DNA from: Euryodendron excelsum
Lineage: Eukaryota > Streptophyta > Magnoliopsida > Ericales > Pentaphylacaceae
DNA length: 64,000 nt
Direction: 5' to 3'
NCBI GenBank assembly: GCA_033060915.1
Contig: CM065392.1
Coordinates: 13,593,001-13,657,000, forward strand
Under the pieces are notes generated by a model. It was given only the letters and a program-made list of their open reading frames with translations, had not been told where the DNA came from and did not search any database. Of the stretch, positions 22,565-34,805 are shown one piece after another (position 1 is the stretch's first letter; every line of letters starts with the position of its first letter). Made by a program: the position numbers and the translations under genes.

Positions 22565-23707
22565 TGTAAGCACCTCAATTTTGCCCTGCTCGGAAATCTT
22601 CGGTTCGACTGGACCCACTTTCAAATGCTACAACACATTCAAACTCAAACCGATCTTCCAAACTCCAGTTCAGTCAACCGACTGCTTCCCAAGTCTGTTG
22701 GACCCACTTGAAGCCAAATGACCAAATACCTTTAAGGCATCATTCTTGTCCAATTCAATTGGGTATGATCATCGAGAGGATACCGAAGTCCTCAAAACGA
22801 TAAGTCCACCCATTCCAAGATTGTTCTAGACAATCTAGCATGCTCAGAATGCCATTCCAATCAATTTTGAGCTTGTTCTAATGTCTCCTGGTACAAATGA
22901 CCGTTTTGCCCCTAGTAGGCCGGTCATCCTTTTCAACCACACCGGTTCTGGTTATCAAACTAATAAACCTCCAGGGAAACTCCTAAGAGTATCCTCGATC
23001 TCCAAATCTCATTCCAGTCAATTCCAAGCCTGTTCCAAAGTCTCTCGGTTCAAATAACCGTTATGCCCCTGGTGGGCCAGTTGTTCATTTTCAACCACTT
23101 CGGCTGTAGGTATCAAATCGGTAACCCCCAGAGACGTTTCCCTAAATGTCCCTAACCTCCAAATCCCCTTCTAGTCAATGCTTGACTCGTTGTAGTATTT
23201 TTTAGTCCAAACGACCGTTTTGCCCCTGGTGGGCTAGTCATCCCTTTCAACCACACTAACTATGGATTTCAAAATCGGTAATCCTCCAGAACACTCTTAA
23301 TAGTGTTTCCAACCTTTGAATACTATCCTGGTTCATTCTAGACTCTTGTTGGCACTTCCTTGTTCAAATGACCGTTTTGCCCCTGGTGGGCCGGTCACCG
23401 TTTTTAACCATTCCAGCTCTAGATATCAAATCGAAAACCCCCAAGGCACTCTCAGGTGCCCTTATCCCTTTTTTAATTGGGCCCCGCAATTTGACAGCTT
23501 GCTATATCAAATCGAAGCCACTTATAGTGGAGCCATGCTAAAAAATGGCTTGGAGCCGCTAGAAGTGGTGCCCAGATTTTTGCCTTACAGCCCAAGGTCG
23601 AATAAAATCAGCAAGATCACTTCCATACTGAGGTGGCACCACTTGAAGTGGCGCCTAGCCAAAAAGTGGTGCCACCTCCTCAACTTTTGCCTATAAATAC
23701 AGACCAT
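22565..23707 (+). mobile_element. LTR fragment C: U3 to TATA, plus orientation
   Basis: It starts TGTAAGCACCTC and carries four U3 units with GACC at 22898, 23056, 23213 and 23370 (spacings 158, 157, 157), then GGCACCACTT...AAGTGGCGCC-type palindromes (23530-23680), and a TATA box at 23692-23699. It stops 8 bp beyond the TATA box where the D1 LTR begins, so R and U5 are lost. Confidence 0.75.
23692..23699 (+). promoter_or_regulatory. TATA box of fragment C
   Basis: GCCTATAAATACAGACC. If active, it would transcribe rightward into the D1 LTR, antisense to D1. Confidence 0.6.
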
Positions 23708-24375
23708 TGTCGTGTTTAGATTTTTCGCACTTGAGGAATACACACACAAGCGGGAAAAACATTGTACTCTCTCGTTAGAACTCACCCTCCTAGAAGAATG
23801 AATGCGACTATGTTTGAATTGAAAATAGATTTGAATATAGGGTTTTTGGAAAACATTTGGAGTCGCCACCTAATTTGATTAAGGTGGGTTAGGTCACCTA
23901 AAAATTAAGCATAATCCGAATACTACACTTGGGGTTTTTGAAAACGATTTTGAAAATACTTCCTCAAGAGAGGGTTTTTGGGAAAGCAGGTTATTTGATG
24001 ACCTTTGAAAAATAACTAAGCCCTTTTCGAATATAAACTCTATTTTGGTCTTTGAAAACAGTGATCCTAGGTTCGGAGGTTGGTTACGTGTAGGGAAGAC
24101 GCACTAAGCCATCACCTTACCCTGCCCTTACGATACCTACATGTCTATTTACCCTAAATTCACCTATGAGAATTCTCCACTAATAAATGTTCAATCCTAT
24201 CCACTTTAGAAAAAGAATGTTTAAAAAGAATGATGCATGATATGCAAGTGTAAGAAAAGAGAGTTGGAAAATAGATTTGGAAATATATTTGAAAAGAGTT
24301 ATGGAAATAGAAGCTTGAAAAAGGTTATGGAATTTGAGACTTAAAAAAGATTGTGACCGCACCTATGAGGGTTGC

Positions 24376-24411
24376 CTACGTATCCTTTGTAAGGAATCAT
24401 ATCAGTCGTAG
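24376..24411 (-). ncRNA. Two-stem U5 element (D1 copy)
   Basis: Outer arms CTACG / CGTAG are intact. In element sense the inner stem is TCCTT / AAGGA, differing at two paired positions from the TCCC / GGGA of E. 36 nt. Confidence 0.55.
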
Positions 24412-24439
24412 TTCAGACAAGAGTCCGATAGAAAATAGA

Positions 24440-25880
24440 TTTGAAGAAGGATTTGATTTGAACTTAGAATAGAAGATTGAAAATTGGAATTGAAAAGATT
24501 GGACTTGTTATGAAAAGATTGAGGTTTAAGAAACCTAGACTTAGGAAAGACTTGAGACTTGGGAAAGATTTGACTCGAGTGTTGAACTTGGAAGATTAGG
24601 GACAGATTGGAATTTAGGAAAGATTCAAATTAGGAAAGTTTCAAAATAGGAAAGTGTCATTTTAGGAAAGTTTGTTTAGGAAAGTTTTCAAATTAGGAAA
24701 GTTTTGATTTAGAAATATTTTAAAATAGGAAAGTTTTGAAATAGGAAAGTTTTGAATTTAAGAAAGTTTTAACTTAGGAAATGTTTCGTTTTAGAAAGTT
24801 TTGACTTAAGGAACTTTTGAATTTAAAAAGATTTAAAATGTAGAAAGTTTGGAAGTTTAGAAAGATTTGAAAAGTTAGATTTGGAAAGTTAAGATTTGGA
24901 AAGGGATGGAACTAAGAAAGGGTTGAATTAGAAAAGATTTAGAAGCTTAAAGTTTAAGGAAAGATTTAAAAGTTTAGGTTTAGGAAACTTATGGTTTAGG
25001 AAGGTAGGAGATTAGGAAAGAGTTGAATTAGGAAAGATTTAGATTAGGAAGGATTGAGAGTCCTATTTTCCTAAAACAAGGGTTTGGATTTTATTTCTAA
25101 AAAGAGATGTTTTGATTTTGTTTCCAAAAACAGAGGATTGGATCTAGTTTCCTAAAGGGAAGATTGGTTTTGGCTTCCTAAAGGGGAGATTGGATTTGGC
25201 ATGGATTTGGAAAGACGGAGTTTTGGAAATCCTAGTTTTGGGAAGACTATAGTTTTGACGTAGAAAAGAGGTTTTGGAAACCTAGGTTTTGAGGCCAAAA
25301 TAAGGGATTGAAAATCATGCTTTTGGAAAGAAAAATTAGGATTTCCTAATTGTGGGTTCTAAGGTTTGACTTGGACTCCAAAAAAGAGTTTTTGGAAAGT
25401 GGGTTTTTTGGAAAGAGGGATTTTTGGAAGAAAATCCTAGAGAAGAGTTTCTAGAAAGTGAATTTTGAAAAGAAAGTTTTTGGAAAGAAATCCTAGTGAG
25501 GAGTTTTTAGAAAGAGATTTTTGGGAAGAGTTGTTTAGGAAGGAAACGTAAGGAGCGTCTTTGGAGAGTGAACTTTGAGGAAAGCATTTTTGGAAAGGAG
25601 CTTTTAAGAAAGATATTTTTGGAAAGAGATTGTTGAAACAGAGTTTTTAAAAAACAATTTTGGAGAGGAGATTGGAGAGAGTTTTCTAAGAAGGAAACCT
25701 AGGGAGTGTTTTTAAGAAAGGAATTTTGGAAAGAGTGTTTGGAAAGGAGTTGAAAAGGAAGTTTTGAAAATAAATTTTTGGAGGGAGTTTTTGGAGAGAA
25801 ATTTGAAGAAGGAGATTAGAGAGCATTTTCAGAAAGTATGTTGAAAGAGAGGTTTTTGGAAGGAAAGATTTGAAAAGAGA
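24440..25880 (-). repeat. Purine-rich degenerate repeat in U5 of D1
   Basis: Short units of TTAGGAAAGTTT and TTTTTGGAAAG type on the plus strand, with no supported coding content. Confidence 0.8.
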
Positions 25881-26766
25881 GTTTTTAGAAAGTATACAAA
25901 ATATCTCACTTTCCTAAAGCGATTCTAACCATAAGAAGGTTAGAACCACTTTAAGATAATGGTTTTGAAAATAACAATGTTTTGAAAATTTGGACCGTAT
26001 TGGTCATTTTAAATGTAACACTTTCCTAAAGCAACCGTAGCCATGGAAAGGCTAGAATTACCTTAGGATTGTGGTTTTAAAAGCAAGTTTTGAAAAAGAA
26101 GATTTTGATATAAGTTTTTGAAAACAAGTTTATTGCAAGCTTTTGAAAACAAGTTTAAAATAAACTTTGGAGGAATGCAAGATCATGATATGCACAATGC
26201 AAATTGGGGTCGTGAACATACAAGGTTAAAGGCTTCACCACATAATCAAGGGGGCCGAACCCACGTGGTCTCCGATTAGACTAAAAGAAAGCTCCCGACA
26301 CGGTGACTCTCCAATAGCCTAATTCTACACATAGACCGGGAATTCCATTGTTTCAAGCATGCAATAAAAGGGGGGGGGGGGGAAAGATGGGGGATTAAAT
26401 AGAAGAAAGCCCAAGTGGTTTAGGAGAGAGAAGAGAGAAGGGGGGGGGGGGAAGATGCGTAAACGTAAAAAGAAAGCCTACTTTGTGTCTTCTTTATTTT
26501 GCTTAGCTTTGCGTGCTTTGCTTTGCTTGTCTTGCTTCGGTCTTCACTTCAATCTTCAAAGCTTCAGATTGCAGCACTTCAAGTCTTCAAAGGAGGCTTT
26601 GGAGGCTAGTGTGTAAGCGTATAGAAGTGTAGGTGAGTGTATAGGAGGCCAGGGTTTGGAAAACCTAAAAGAGACTAGGGTTTAGAGAGGATACTAGCTC
26701 TGTATATCGAAAAGTAAGGTTTTTAGACTGAGTTTGCGGACCTCTTTCACGCTGGAAGAGGCTCTG

Positions 26767-26774
26767 TATTTATA
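26767..26774 (-). promoter_or_regulatory. TATA box of D1 LTR with upstream palindromes
   Basis: TATAAATACAGAGCC on the minus strand. Upstream in element sense (26790-26895) lie three imperfect GGCGCCACT / AGTGGCGCC-type palindromes, partly decayed (GGTGCCACTACTAGTGGTGCC). Confidence 0.7.
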
Positions 26775-27149
26775 GACAAAGGAATGACCTGGCGCTTATT
26801 GCATTGGCGCCAGGCCAAAAATGCTTCTAGTGCCACTCCTAGTGGCGGCAGGTCAAATATTGGCTTGGTGCCACTACTAGTGGTGCCAGCCAGTTAGGAA
26901 AGTTTTAAGGATGGCAAACAATATATCTTGAAAAGATTTGGGCGCTTGTACTAGTGACTACCATGCAATTTTTAGCCTGGCTTCACTAGGAGTGACTTTG
27001 GAAAGTCCGAGAATAATTCAAAGGGGCCAGGAATGACCCAGAGCGCCGAAAAGGGTAGGAACCCTTAGAATAGAGTCCTAGAGGTATTTGACTTGAAAAA
27101 GGAAGACAAAATGTGTTGGAAGAGTTGACCGGGCCATTAGGGGCAAAAC

Positions 27150-27467
27150 GGTCAACCGGACCGCAAAGCTATCGGGACAGACTCAGAATGTCCTGAAAGA
27201 AGACTCGAGAATTGGAAACATTATTTAGAATGTTCCCAAGAGGCTACCAGTTTGATACCTATAGCCGGTATGGTCAGAAAAGGCGACCGGCCCACCAGGG
27301 CCAAAACGGTCATTTTACACCAGGTTTACCGGAACTGACTTGGAATAATCCGAAAAGATAAAGGAAGGTCGGGAATACTATAAGAAGCATTCTTGGGAGG
27401 TTACTGGTTTGATACCCAGAGCCGGTGTGGTCCCCGGGGCGTTCGGATGCCTAGGGGCAAAATGGTC
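27150..27467 (-). repeat. Phased ~157-bp U3 repeat, D1 copy
   Basis: GGTC of the CAAAACGGTCA block falls at 27150, 27308 and 27464, spacings 158 and 156. Confidence 0.7.
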
Positions 27468-28009
27468 ATCTTGACCGAAAAGTTTCAGAATTGGCCCGAA
27501 ATTGATTAGAAGGCACCTCATCATGCCGGATTTATTATAATACAATCTTGGAAGAGTGGACTTACCATTCTGAGGACTTAGTTGTGTTTTCGAGAAATGT
27601 GCCAGAAAATGGCCCTAGGGGCAGTTTGGTCATTTTTCACCGAAAGTGGACTAGCAGGCACTGATGTTGACATGGGTTTTGAGTGTTTTCGCCACTCTGA
27701 CGGCGGTCTCGTGATACAAGAGTTTGTTGGCAATTCCTTATATCGACCTGCTTGTGAGTATTTTCGTTACTCTGACGGTTGCGATGTTTACAAGTTCTTC
27801 CGCTACTTTGACGGTTCACGATCATTCCTTAGACTACCTGATATCGGGAAGCTGCTAAAGGGACTTAGTGCCTGAGAAGTCAACTTTCTTAGAAGGCGTG
27901 CTGAAACGGACATTTCTGTATTGGCGGGCTAGTAGGCGCCAAAGGTGGACCATTCTACCATCTAGGGGACTTGGGGTCTCGTCCTAGCCGACAAGTTTAA
28001 AGGGGACTT

Positions 28010-28320
28010 ACCGTCTTCAGAAAGACGTGCTTAATTTAGAATTGAAAAGGAGGCTTGCCATCTTCGGAAAGACGCACCTAATTTGGGATTGGAAAGGGGA
28101 CTTACCGTCTTCGAAAAGACGTGCTTAATTTGGAATTGGAAAGGGGACTTACTGTCTTTGGAAAGACGTGCTTGATTTGGAATTGGAAAAGGGACTTACC
28201 GTCTTCGAAAAGATGTGCTTGATTTGGAATTGGAAAAAGGACTTACCATCTTTGGAAAGATGTGCCTGTTGGAATTGGAAATGGGACTTACTGTCTTCGA
28301 AAAAAACGTGCCTGATGGAA
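28010..28320 (-). repeat. 47-bp tandem repeat with TTCG-loop hairpin, D1 U3
   Basis: About six units. In element sense each reads CGTCTT-TTCG-AAGACG followed by GTAAGTCCCCTTTCCAATTCC. The hairpin corresponds to CGTCTC-TTCG-GAGACG in the E and D2 arrays, with the innermost pair changed from C-G to T-A. Confidence 0.7.
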
Positions 28321-28512
28321 TATGGAAAGAACAATGCCCCTAAGGGCATTTTGGTCATCTTGCCTCTATTTGGGCCTGGTGGGCCCGCGAAGCGATGGAT
28401 AGACGGGATTAGACTTGGAAAGCTAATTTGATTCAGAATATGTCCACATTGACTTAAATACAAGTCTGGACGGACTGTAGACTACCGAGCGGTGAAAAAT
28501 TGGGTGCTTACA

Positions 28513-28530
28513 GCTGCCCCTCTTTTTTTG
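28513..28530 (-). promoter_or_regulatory. Polypurine tract of element D1
   Basis: AAAAAAAGAGGGGCAGC in minus-strand sense, directly beside the LTR start. Confidence 0.8.
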
Positions 28531-28714
28531 TCTTTGCTTGTCAAAGACAGAAAACGATAAAGTAAGAGTCCCATGTTGACCGTGAGGCGGTCGGAGGGAT
28601 GGACTGTGGGAATTTTTCGACAACGGTGGTTCGAAAATGGATATAGGGCCCAAAAGGCCTTCGAAAATGAGTTTTGGCGGGGAAAAAGGGTAAAGGTGCC
28701 CAGAATTGGCAATT

Positions 28715-28735
28715 GGCGCCACTAGGAGTGGCGCC
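28715..28735 (+). promoter_or_regulatory. GGCGCC palindrome upstream of antisense PMD copy 1
   Basis: GGCGCCACT-AGG-AGTGGCGCC is a perfect 9-bp inverted repeat. The same motif stands upstream of LTR TATA boxes. It is about 230 bp before the predicted first splice donor of the antisense gene. Confidence 0.6.
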
Positions 28736-28947
28736 TTCGGAAAGTTTAGCTTGGCGCCAGGCTGGGATTAAAACCGAAAAAATTCTGGTTTGAACACTTG
28801 CGATATTTGAAGAGTTTTTTGAAAAGTTGAGAGTGTTTGTGTGGAAATCGACTTGAACCTTGAAGGGGCACTTCTTGGGGATCACGGGTGATTGCCGGAA
28901 GGAGACCATGTCGCCAGAAGAGAAGATTTCGCTGGAGAACCCCAAAA

Positions 28948-29822
28948 GTGAGTTTTCAAATTTTTGTTGATTTTGATGTGTAGAATTTTGTTTGAATCAT
29001 ATAAATAGTAGAAATTGATGTTTTGATATGTTTTGAACATTATGGTGATGTTATCTTTGCATTTTGGTACTTGTTTGATTGAATTTGAGTGATTTTACAT
29101 GATTATGTGAAGAGGGTTTTCTGCAAGAATTGGAGGTTTGTTCCTATAGGCTTGGGGCATTGGCTTTTCTGGCTAAATTTTTATGCCATGTGCCTTAGAA
29201 AAATGTGTTTAACAACCGTGTAAAGTTTCGTGATTTTTTGAGAACTTGGTGAATTTTTAATTTTTTAAAAAATAGAAAAATACTTGGAAAATTAGGAAAA
29301 TTAAGAAAATTAGGAAATAGATGAAAATTTTAGAGTTTTAAAATTTTGAAAAATGTAGGAATATTTTAAAAAACATTTGAAATGATTTTGAAAAATTTTA
29401 GGATAACTTTGAAAACCATTGATTTATTGGAAAAATAAAACATTTGAAAATTTTGAAAAATTGAAAAGTGTGTGGATGTTGATGTTATGTGATTATAACG
29501 TTGTGAAGTGTGCGGTTTGTGTTTTATATTGATGCTGTGGGTGTTGTAAGGACCATTTTTAAACAAAACTCCGCCGAAATTTTTAGAAATTAGGGAAAGA
29601 GTTGGAAAAGGTTTAAAAATAAAATCTTTTTGAAGGAAAACGACAGAAACCCCTTGAGATTTGATTTGAAGTTGGAAAATCAAAAGGTGTAAGAATTCGT
29701 TTTGACTTATCATTTGAAATCTTTTTATTTATTTTTTTGTGTTAGTTGTTTATTTTATTTTATTATTATTTTAACTGCATGTATGGTATATTAACACCTC
29801 TTACCTTGGCTTACCTTTTCAG
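28948..29822 (+). other. Predicted intron 1 of antisense PMD copy 1
   Basis: It begins GTGAGT and ends TTACCTTTTCAG, 875 bp, AT-rich. The matching interval in D2 is 869 bp with the same ends. The preceding exon appears untranslated. Confidence 0.55.
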
Positions 29823-29823
29823 G

Positions 29824-31655
29824 ATAGTAGATGCGGGTGATGATGGTTCTGAGAGGAGACGTCGCTCGGGTAAGGCAACTCAGACAGATTCCACTGGCGG
29901 TTCCAATCGATTTAGAGGTAGTTGACGATCTACCGGACGGGCCTCTTCTTGTCAGAGCAGACAGGGGTGTAGGCCACCTGTCAACCCCTTTCCTCCAGTT
30001 GAGCAGGCCTTTGCGGAGGAGATTGGTACTGAGGAGGAGGTACCGGGCCTTGGGGATCAGGTGACCGGTTATGGGAGAGCTTCCTCTAGGCATAGGCAGA
30101 CGGATGCTGACTTGGGAGACTTGGAGGTACCGGACATCCCACCACTCGGGGACCTTGCTTATCACCCCAGCGTATATTCCAAACAGTATTTGCCCCCTTC
30201 TCGAGTACACAGCTTTTAGAGGGGCTGCTCATCAAGTCTTCGTGACTATGCAGCAGGCTGCCCCATCATATCGTGCCTTTTTGGCTGAGATCGGATTCGG
30301 AGCCTTCATGCGATTACAGGCTAACTGCTTGAACCGGCATTTGGTACTGGCGCTGGTTGAGCAGTGGTTTGGAGAGACCGGGACCTTCCATTTTGTCGGT
30401 TCGAGTTAGGTCCCACTCCATTAGATTGGGCGATCATCACAAGGTTTTCCTTCGTTGGCCAGTGGATCATTCTACAGTTAGTCAGTAGAGATGAGGCATG
30501 CATTCTGCTGGACTTGCCTCCTCCTGAGCGTTCGGCCTTCCCAGTCTCTTAGCTCAATCAGGATGACTGTACCTTTGCTGCTGAACCATCACCTGCTAGG
30601 CGGGACATTATGGGACGGCGACTTGTTTTGTACATTATCTTTAGCTGCTTCTGTAACAACAACAAGGCGCTATTGCCTTTTCGTTTGGTGAGCATAGTAG
30701 CTAATCTCGGAGCTAGATTGGGGGTCCTTCTCCTTTGACTGCTTCCTTCGATCGATGCAGGTCCGGACTTCTTCCCGTTGGGGCAACATGACTAGTTTTT
30801 GGCCCTTTCTTGTCTGGTGGAGCTATGAGTACATACCTGTGCGTCGCCCTGCAGTTGTCGAGGACGACCTTTATCCACGTGCTTTGAGGTGGGTTCATGA
30901 CCGGGTGGCCCAGAGATCGGAGATTACTGACTTTGTGACGCTACGGGCGAACCTAGAGTTGATTGAGGCGAGAGATGTGACTTGGCGGCCCTTCATTGGA
31001 TTAGTTCATTATGAGACTGTACAGTACTTAGTCCCGCTGTCCTTGTCAAGGGCTGCTTTTCTCAGTGATGATACTTGGGAGTCCTATCTCAGAGAGCGAC
31101 ACTGGCGGCAGTTTCATAAGGAGTTCCAATCAGCAAGAGCTCTACCAGAGTACATGTTTGGGGCCTTGGTGGCGGGAGTGCCTATCCCCTATCAGGAGCG
31201 GCAGTCGGGTGCCGAGTTCTTACTTCCTTCGGATACAGATTATGCCGCGCACTTTGGGGCTCATTCTGTCGGTGCCTTCACCCGGTTTGAGGTAGTAGTT
31301 GGCAGGTACGCTATGGGCCAGGAGGTGTTTGACTTGTGGCGTCGAGTCAGAGGATATGTGCCCCAGGCTGAGTTTATTGCTGTGAGGGATCAGAGGGATC
31401 GATACCAGACACAGCGAGATCAGTATCAGGCAGAGGTGGCTTCCTTGACAGCTTAGATGGCTCAGATGGGAGGTGGCGGGGTATGCCGTCTTTTCTTTCC
31501 TTCTTTTTGCTCTGTTGTCGTTTAGTTCTTATTTCATGTGGCTGATTTCGGTTCTATCTTCTTTACAGGATGCTGGTGCCTCGAGTAGCTATCTGCCCCC
31601 TCCGATGTCAGGTATTCGGGATTTCGATCCAGATGATATTGACTTTGACCTTTGA
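29824..31655 (+). pseudogene. Antisense plant mobile domain (PMD) gene, copy 1, disrupted
   Basis: This is the counterpart of the D2 gene at 53974-55819. PMD proteins (Pfam PF10536 type) are plant proteins found both in transposons and as host genes. Recognisable pieces are an Arg/Ser-rich start, MQQAAPSYRAFLAE, ETGTFHF with FELGPTPLDWA, VSRDEACILLDLP, FWPFLVWWSYEY, and the acidic end FDPDDIDFDL in a last exon at 31569-31655. Damage: the start codon is ATA instead of ATG (29824), a TGA replaces CGA at 29923-29925, about one base is lost near 30210, a TAG replaces TGG at 30550-30552, there is a small deletion near 30710, and a TAG lies at 31454-31456. The longest open piece is 233 codons (30755-31456). 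It is antisense to its host element, like copy 2. Confidence 0.75.
31481..31568 (+). other. Predicted intron 2 of antisense PMD copy 1
   Basis: GTATGC ... TTTACAG, 88 bp, the same length as in copy 2 (55645-55732). Both join a Gly-rich end (MGGGG) in phase 0 to an exon starting GATG. Confidence 0.65.
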
Positions 31656-32988
31656 TAGATGCCCCTTGTGAAGATTCTGATATGCTTTTGCCCCTATTCC
31701 TGAGATGTATTTATGTTAAACAGTTTTATTTTGTAAGTTTTGTACAAAGATGCAATGATAGACAGATAAATTTATGATCTTTATAGCTAGGCATATGATT
31801 GGATGCATGTGATGGATGATGATGTTAAGTATCCATTACATGAGTTGATGCTGGTGACTTCTGTTTTTACATGGAGTTATGTCCTATGCAAAGCTCATGC
31901 GATTTTGTTTTATTTTTTTTTATTTTTATATACACATATTAGAAATACATTAACTAATAGAATGACAAGGGGTGTTGTCGAACTTGATATCTTTGGATTG
32001 GTAACTCCTTCCTTTTTGGGGGGTTAGCCTCTCCTCTGGCTCAACCTTACCTTGATTGGATGATAGCACTTCGTACCTTTCTCAACCTTTTGATCACCTC
32101 TGATTCTCTGCCTCGGGGTTAGTGTATATGATTGTTGGGCTGAAACTCTCAACTCTAGGGGTTTTAACAACAGCTTACCTGACCTTTAGCAGGGCGATAA
32201 GCGGCTAATCCTTTCAATCCGATTAGACTTTGCTTTAGGACCATATTGTAGGCTAGGTTATGGGGGTTTTCGAAACAACGGGATATATAGGCTCAAATTT
32301 GATATTGTTTTCAGCAGGGTTTAGATCCATACTATCCTTGACTATTTTTTAGTAGGGTTAACATCCTTCTTTAGCTGTGGCAGCGTGTTTAGCTCATTTA
32401 GATCAAACAATCTATTTTCAATCAGAGTGGACTTTAGTAGGGTTGTAATATAGGCCATGGTTTTGGGGTTTTGGAAGAAAGGGTAAAGGCTCGAACCTAT
32501 TGTTTCTACTGGGTTTCTTTGTAACCTAGGATCATCATTAAATTTCCTTCTTCTCAGGGTGAAAATGACTCTTTTCTTTCACCCTTTCTTTATGCTTTTT
32601 GAGATAAACATGACACTCTTCTCTTTTGATCTTCTTATTATGCTTTTGAAGATGACTCAATCATGGTTTTCTTTAGGGATTTTTTTTTTTTTTGCAGCTA
32701 TTTGCCCCTTGGCAACTCTTTTCCTATGCTTTGACCTTTTTATCTTTTTTTTTTCTCCTTTTTTATGGAACGAGTAATTCTACCATCCCTTTTTCCTTTA
32801 GACCTTTCCCTTAGTAATCCAATCTTAACCCAATGTGGGCGGTGATCCCTAGGTTGGGGTTTTCTCGAAAAAGATAAATGGCTCAACGGGTTTGGCAAAG
32901 GGGTTGCTTCCAACTATATGAGAAATGAAATGAGGGTCTTTCTTCACTTTGAACTAGACTGCTTGATCTATAGAGCCTTCAATGTTGC
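31656..32988 (-). other. D1 non-coding region beyond the antisense gene
   Basis: AT-rich sequence with T-runs. It aligns with 55820-57165 in D2. It contains the ancestral duplicated block at about 32220 and 32440 and a CTCAACTCT-GGGGTTTTAACAACA segment. Small frames here are not conserved as proteins in D2. Confidence 0.6.
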
Positions 32989-33229
32989 TGTAAGCACCCC
33001 ATTTTTGACCGTTCGGCAGTCTACACTCCGTCCAGACTTGTTTTCAAGTCGTTGTGGGCATATTCCAATCGAAACCATTTCTCTAGGTCTAAATTCCATC
33101 TTTCCATCGCTTCGCGGGCCTGCCAGGCCCAAATAGAGGCAAAATGACCAAAATGCCCTTAGGGGCGTTGTTTCTTTCCAATTCCCTTTCCAATCCCTCT
33201 CTCGAGACAGTTTATTCCTCGAGACGGCC

Positions 33230-33975
33230 CGAGTAGCGAAACTACTCACAAAACTGTTAGAGTAATGGAAATACTCACAAAACCGTTAGAGTGGCAGAAA
33301 CACTCACAATCCAAGCACGTCTCTTCAGAGACGGTAAGACCCCTTTCCAGTCCCTCTCTCGAGATAGTTTATTCCTCAAGACGGTCCGAGTAGCAAAACT
33401 ACTCACAAAATCGTTAGAGTAGCAGAAATACTCACAAAACCGTTAGAGTAGCGGAAATACTCACAAAGCCGTTAGAGTGGCAGAAACACTCACAAAACCG
33501 TTAGAGTAGCGGAAGTACTCACAAAACCGTTAGAGTGGCGAAAACACTCACAATCCAGGCACGTCTCTTCGGAGACGGTAAGACCCCTTTCCAATCCCAC
33601 TCTCAAGACAGTTTATTCCTCGAGATGGTTCCAATCCAAGCACGTCTCTTCGGAGACGGTAAGACCCCTTTCCAATCCCTCTCTCGAGACAGTTTATTCC
33701 TCAAGACGGTTCGAGTAGCAAAACTACTCACAAAACCGTTAGAGTGGCGAAAACACTCGCAAAACTGTTAGAGTGGCGGAAACACTCACAGAACCGTTAG
33801 GGTAGCAGAAATACTCACAGAACCGTTAGAGTAGCGGAAATACTCACAGAATCGTTAGAGTAGCGAAAATACTCACAAATCATCAACCCCGTCCGAGTAG
33901 CGGAAATACTCACAAATCATCAACCCCGTCTGAGTAGCGGAAATACTCACACCGTTAGAGTGGCGGAAACACTCA
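33230..33975 (+). repeat. U3 tandem repeats of E 5' LTR: 29-bp units and TTCG hairpins
   Basis: Two unit types alternate. The 29-bp unit is of the type AACCGTTAGAGTGGCGGAAACACTCACA. The longer unit holds CGTCTC-TTCG-GAGACG followed by GTAAGACCCCTTTCCA and CTCGAGACAGTTTATTCCTCGAGAC. Frames such as 33535-33771 translate the repeat and are not genes. Confidence 0.8.
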
Positions 33976-34068
33976 AAACCTAGGTCAACACCAGTGGCTG
34001 TTAGTCCACTTCAGTGAAAAATGACCAAATTACCCTTAGGACCTTTTTCGAGACTTTCCGGTCAAGAT

Positions 34069-34600
34069 GACCATTTTGCCCCTAGGCATCCGGATGCCCC
34101 GGGAACCACACCGGCTCTGGGTATCAAACCGGTAACCCTCTGAGATTGCTTTTTATAGTGCTCTCAACCTTCCCTTCTCTTTCCGGATCATTCCGAGTCA
34201 GTTCCGGCCAACCCGGTACAAAATGACCGTTTTGTCCTTGGAGGGCCGGTCTCCTTCTTCAACCACACCGGCTCTGGGTATCAAACCGGTAATGACCTGA
34301 GAATACTTTTTATAGTGTTCTCAACCTTCCTTTACCTTTCCGGACCATTCCGAGTCAGTTCCGGCAAACCCGGTACAAAATAACCATTTTGCCCCTGGTG
34401 GGCCGGTCTCCTTTTCCGACCACGCCGGCTCTGGGTGTCAAACCGGCAACCTCTGGGAACATTCTAAATAATGTTTCCAGATCCCAAGTCTTCTTCCGGG
34501 ACAGTTTGAGTCTGTCCCGGCAGTTTTTCGGTCCGGTTGACCGTTTTGCCCCTAAAGGCTCGGTCAACCTTTCCGACACATCTTATCCTCACTTTTCAAG
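34069..34600 (+). repeat. Phased ~157-bp U3 repeat, E 5' LTR
   Basis: The GACC of GACCGTTTTGCCCC falls at 34069, 34225, 34382 and 34539: spacings 156, 157, 157. Units also share CTCTGGGTATCAAACCGG and TTCCGAGTCAGTTCCGG. Confidence 0.8.
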
Positions 34601-34805
34601 TTAAATACCTCCAAAACACTATTTTAAGTGTTTTTGCTCCCATCCGGCCTTCCGGGTCATCCCCGGCTCCTTCAAATCATTTCCGGACTTTCCGGAGTCA
34701 CTCCTACTGAAGCCAGGCTAAAGTTTACATGGCAGTCACTAGTACAGGAGCCCAAATCTAGTCAAAGATACGTTACTTGCCGATCTTAAATCTTTCCTAA
34801 TTGGC

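Larger units (their letters stand above)
23708..28512 (-). mobile_element. Element D1 3' LTR (4805 bp)
   Basis: On the minus strand it starts TGTAAGCACCCA at 28512, beside a polypurine tract, and ends at 23708, where the usual GGGCGCGACA has decayed to AAACACGACA by C-to-T type changes. Landmarks are a 47-bp hairpin repeat (28010-28320), U3 units (27150-27467), palindromes (26790-26895), TATA (26767-26774), U5 hairpins (25923-26054), a purine-rich tract and the two-stem element (24376-24411). It is a complete LTR. Confidence 0.88.
28513..32988 (-). mobile_element. Element D1 internal region, truncated
   Basis: This aligns with the D2 internal region from its PPT (52651) to about 57165. It contains the antisense PMD gene copy 1 and the 3' non-coding segment with its duplicated block (32220/32440). 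It stops abruptly at 32988 at the LTR of E, so gag, leader, PBS and the 5' LTR of D1 are absent. Confidence 0.8.

Noticed and set aside
28513..31655. PMD genes as independent host genes
   Set aside because: Both copies sit in the same place relative to PPT and LTR and share flanking element sequence on both sides, so they are element cargo.
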